Notes under the pieces: generated by a model
Told to the model about the DNA's origin: nothing
What the model saw: only the letters and a program-made list of their open reading frames with translations
The model's database searches: none
DNA from: CAZBQG01 sp964493945
Lineage (GTDB): Bacteria; Pseudomonadota; Alphaproteobacteria; Rhodospirillales; UBA2165
DNA: 15,688 bases
NCBI GenBank assembly: GCA_964493945.1
Contig: CAZBQG010000092.1
Location: 1 to 15,688 of the forward strand
Direction: 5' to 3'
Shown here: piece by piece, positions 14,074-15,688 of the stretch
Position numbering within the stretch: position 1 is the first letter of the stretch
Layout of the letters: each line of letters starts with the position of its first letter
Translations under genes and position numbers: made by a program

Positions 14074-14099
14074 AGGCCCGGCGGATGTTCCTTGGGCCT
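14074..14099 (-). other. Inverted repeat just upstream of the EamA gene start
   Basis: On the reverse strand AGGCCC (14099-14094) can pair with GGGCCT (14079-14074) across a 14-nt loop. The loop holds AAGGA, the only Shine-Dalgarno-like run before ATG 14072. The first arm also touches the ferredoxin stop codon. Folding would leave the site in an exposed loop, with the stem immediately before the start. A role in coupling translation is conceivable, but 6 bp is a modest stem. Confidence 0.3.
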
Positions 14100-14689
14100 T
14101 AGCCGGGCTCTTCGCCCAGGTTGACCTTGGTGTCGGATTCGATGGCCCGGGGCATCAAGTTCAGGCTTTCGACCACCTGTTCAATGCCATAGCGGTTGAT
14201 CAGCAATTCCAGGCCGATTTCCACATCGCCCCGCTTTTCTTCGGGCTTTTCGTCCTTTTCCACTTCGCGCTCGAAATAGGTCAAGGCGTCGGCCTCGCAG
14301 ACCTTGACGCACCAGGGCTCATCCAGGGCCGGGATGGTATCACACATGTCGCATTTGAGCGGCAGGCCGGAATCGGGCTCGATAAAATAATCCCGGGACG
14401 GGCAGGCGGCGCCGCAGAAGCTGCATTCCGAATATTCCTTTCCGCCGATGGTGAAGGCATGCCGGCCATTGCATTCGGCCGGGGTATAATCGGCGGAACG
14501 GATGGGAACATATTCATCGTTTAATTCGTCGGTCACCACCCGGATGCGGGCACGGGATGGATTGATGGTGCTGTAGATCGGCTTGGCGTGAAAGGCGGAA
14601 CAGGCCATTTCGCACGCACGGCAGCCGGTGCATAAATCAATATCGACTTTGATTTCCTTGACGATCTTCGTCTGTGGCCCACCTGACAT
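14099..14689 (-). CDS. Multi-cluster 4Fe-4S ferredoxin subunit, BamC/AorA-like
   Basis: A 196-residue iron-sulfur protein with twelve cysteines: C20, C23, C26, C30 (the ferredoxin CxxCxxCxxxC motif), C73, C89, C92, C96, C113, C116, C127 and C131. Twelve is enough for three [4Fe-4S] clusters. The order CTGCRACEMAC, then ECSFCGAACPSRDYF, LKCDMCD and WCVKVCEADALTY, is the arrangement I know from BamC-type subunits that serve tungsten-containing BamB-type enzymes; AorA-type subunits are the alternative. After the cluster region a charged segment (about 140-155, Glu/Lys-rich) leads to a helical tail (IGLELLINRYGIEQVVESLNLM). It would carry electrons to or from the upstream AOR-family catalytic subunit, in the cytoplasm. 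Start ATG 14689 is preceded by TTGGAG about 8 nt upstream. Assignment to an electron-transfer subunit is firm; the Bam or Aor label is less so. Confidence 0.88.
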   Translation of the reverse strand: MSGGPQTKIVKEIKVDIDLCTGCRACEMACSAFHAKPIYSTINPSRARIRVVTDELNDEYVPIRSADYTPAECNGRHAFTIGGKEYSECSFCGAACPSRDYFIEPDSGLPLKCDMCDTIPALDEPWCVKVCEADALTYFEREVEKDEKPEEKRGDVEIGLELLINRYGIEQVVESLNLMPRAIESDTKVNLGEEPG

Positions 14690-14711
14690 GATACAATCTC
14701 CAATTACTTCC

Positions 14712-14729
14712 GCCGCTTCCCCAAGCGGC
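14712..14729 (-). other. Intercistronic hairpin between the AOR-family gene and the ferredoxin gene
   Basis: GCCGCTT (14712-14718) pairs with AAGCGGC (14723-14729) around a 4-nt loop (CCCC on the forward strand, GGGG in the transcript). It lies in the 44-nt gap after the AOR stop (14734) and before the ferredoxin start (14689), clear of the ribosome binding site at about 14698-14702. There is no T-run, so it more likely tunes transcript stability than ends transcription. Confidence 0.5.
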
Positions 14730-14733
14730 TATG

Positions 14734-15688
14734 CTACTCGGCCGGAACCAATTCCTCGACCGGCAAGATTCCCCTCTCCTCCAGATCATCGGCGACAAAC
14801 CCCAAATCCAGCACCTCCAGATTCTTGCGGGTGGGTATGCCGTCATCATTCCAGCCCTTGAACTCGTAATATTTGGACAGCAAGGCCTGTTCGACCTCTT
14901 CATCCCTGACTATCCAATGGTCTTCGGGCGGGCGCTCGTCTTTTCTGCGCAAGCCCCGCCTGACATTCACGGCGCGCACCAGATTGCGGATTCTCTGCGA
15001 CGTCTGCCACAATTTTTTCTTGTCCATCTCTATCCCAGCGGCGTAACGGATGACGTCCGGAAAGTTATTAATGTGATAGGCCACGCCCCCGCCGAATTGC
15101 CCGCGAAAGGAAGAGACAAATCCACAAACCCCGGTGGAATCATCGATGTAATGCATGGCCTCGTTCCATTCGACGATCTCCATGGTCACCTGATCGGACA
15201 TATCGGCGCGTTTTTCCCATTCCAGGAAATATTTTTTGAATTTTTCATCGGGCACCGCTTCCCATTTGCTGACGAATTCCTCCCGCTCTTCTTGGGTGGG
15301 AAGGGGGTCTTGAGGGAAGGAGCCTTCGATCTGGGTGATGCTCATTTTCTCGCCGGTGGCGATCATCAGGAAAAAGGCGGGGTTCAGCCTTCCCAGCTTG
15401 ATGGGCAATTGCTCGAACTTCTTGGTGGTGTTGTGGTCATAGGCTTCCGCACCTTTGCCAATCCGCTTGGCTGCGGCCGATACGCTGTCGGCCAGAATAT
15501 CGCCAATCCCTTCCCGGTTTACAATCTTATGCAGCAGGTAGAAAAATCTGCCCTTGGTATCTTCGGGCATACCTGGAAAATCATCATCGGTGAGAATGCC
15601 ATCTTCGAGCAATTCGAGGGCGAAGGCGATCACCTGGGGTGTGGCGTAGGAATCCACGCCCAATTCCTGTGCCTCGCCCAGAATTTCA
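14734..15688 (-). CDS. Aldehyde:ferredoxin oxidoreductase family protein, partial (BamB/AOR-like, 3' portion)
   Basis: The reverse-strand frame is open to the right edge of the window, so only about the last 318 residues are visible and the N-terminus lies outside. Full-length members are about 600-650 residues. Family features: ELGVDSYATPQVIAFALELL (usually LGLDTIS..), MHYIDDSTGVCGF with the D-x-x-G-x-C cysteine that is the fourth ligand of the [4Fe-4S] cluster, RIRNLVRAVNVRRGL, and the C-terminal WNDDGIPT followed by a Leu-rich LEVLDLG segment. These enzymes bind tungsto- or molybdo-bispterin and oxidise aldehydes, or in BamB reduce aromatic CoA rings. The partner ferredoxin next to it supports the electron-transfer role. 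Substrate cannot be decided without the N-terminal half. The TTG at 15663 is an internal codon, not the start. Confidence 0.9.
   Translation of the reverse strand, partial: EILGEAQELGVDSYATPQVIAFALELLEDGILTDDDFPGMPEDTKGRFFYLLHKIVNREGIGDILADSVSAAAKRIGKGAEAYDHNTTKKFEQLPIKLGRLNPAFFLMIATGEKMSITQIEGSFPQDPLPTQEEREEFVSKWEAVPDEKFKKYFLEWEKRADMSDQVTMEIVEWNEAMHYIDDSTGVCGFVSSFRGQFGGGVAYHINNFPDVIRYAAGIEMDKKKLWQTSQRIRNLVRAVNVRRGLRRKDERPPEDHWIVRDEEVEQALLSKYYEFKGWNDDGIPTRKNLEVLDLGFVADDLEERGILPVEELVPAE

Noticed and set aside
1..15688. Mobile elements, CRISPR arrays, tRNA/rRNA genes
   Set aside because: No transposase or integrase motifs, no regular spaced repeats and no tRNA-like cloverleaf were noticed; the only repeat seen is the 13-bp pair at 6636-6675.
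15663..15688. TTG at 15663 as the start of the AOR-family gene
   Set aside because: The frame stays open to the window edge, and the residues before the TTG (EILGEAQE) continue the family alignment. The gene is truncated by the window, not short.

Overview
The window is a compact, GC-rich (about 60% by eye) bacterial segment with almost no non-coding DNA; the longest gene-free gap is about 100 bases. Gene content and codon habits suggest an alphaproteobacterium, perhaps Rhodospirillales-like. The grounds are a putative lipoprotein of a type I associate with that group, the Bug/TctC-type binding protein and TTT permease, and HyuA/HyuB with catabolic dehydrogenases. This assignment is inference; there is no rRNA, tRNA or marker gene to confirm it.

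Layout: (1) 80-6012, a tightly packed forward operon of small lipoprotein, SDR dehydrogenase, HyuA, HyuB and a 3-hydroxyisobutyrate-dehydrogenase-like beta-hydroxyacid dehydrogenase. HyuA overlaps the SDR gene by 4 nt, and HyuA and HyuB are 1 nt apart. A VOC-fold dioxygenase-like gene follows at 6074-6628. (2) 6666-8444, reverse: a thiamine-diphosphate enzyme of the acetolactate synthase/benzoylformate decarboxylase superfamily. It converges on the VOC gene across a short hairpin and repeat, and shares a 98-nt divergent intergenic region with the next block. (3) 8543-13180, forward: two adjacent single-domain cupins, then a two-gene tripartite tricarboxylate transporter (TctC-type binding protein with an unusual C-terminal domain, and a fused TctA-TctB permease). 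(4) 13164-15688, reverse: a truncated (by the window edge) tungsten-type aldehyde:ferredoxin oxidoreductase family protein, a 12-cysteine ferredoxin subunit resembling BamC/AorA, and an EamA-family exporter/permease whose 3' end overlaps the permease gene by 17 nt.

How the genes may work together (inference): the TTT system would bring in a small organic acid. HyuA/HyuB would use ATP to open or carboxylate a cyclic amide, lactam or ketone-like substrate. The SDR and the beta-hydroxyacid dehydrogenase would oxidise hydroxy intermediates, the VOC protein and the cupin pair would do metal-dependent oxygenation or isomerisation, and the ThDP enzyme would cleave or form a C-C bond next to a 2-oxo acid. 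No substrate can be named from sequence. No transcriptional regulator, mobile element, CRISPR array or RNA gene was seen. The most unusual items are the cupin pair with different metal-ligand sets, the extra C-terminal domain on the binding protein, the TctAB fusion, the BamBC-like pair, and a set of intercistronic hairpins.
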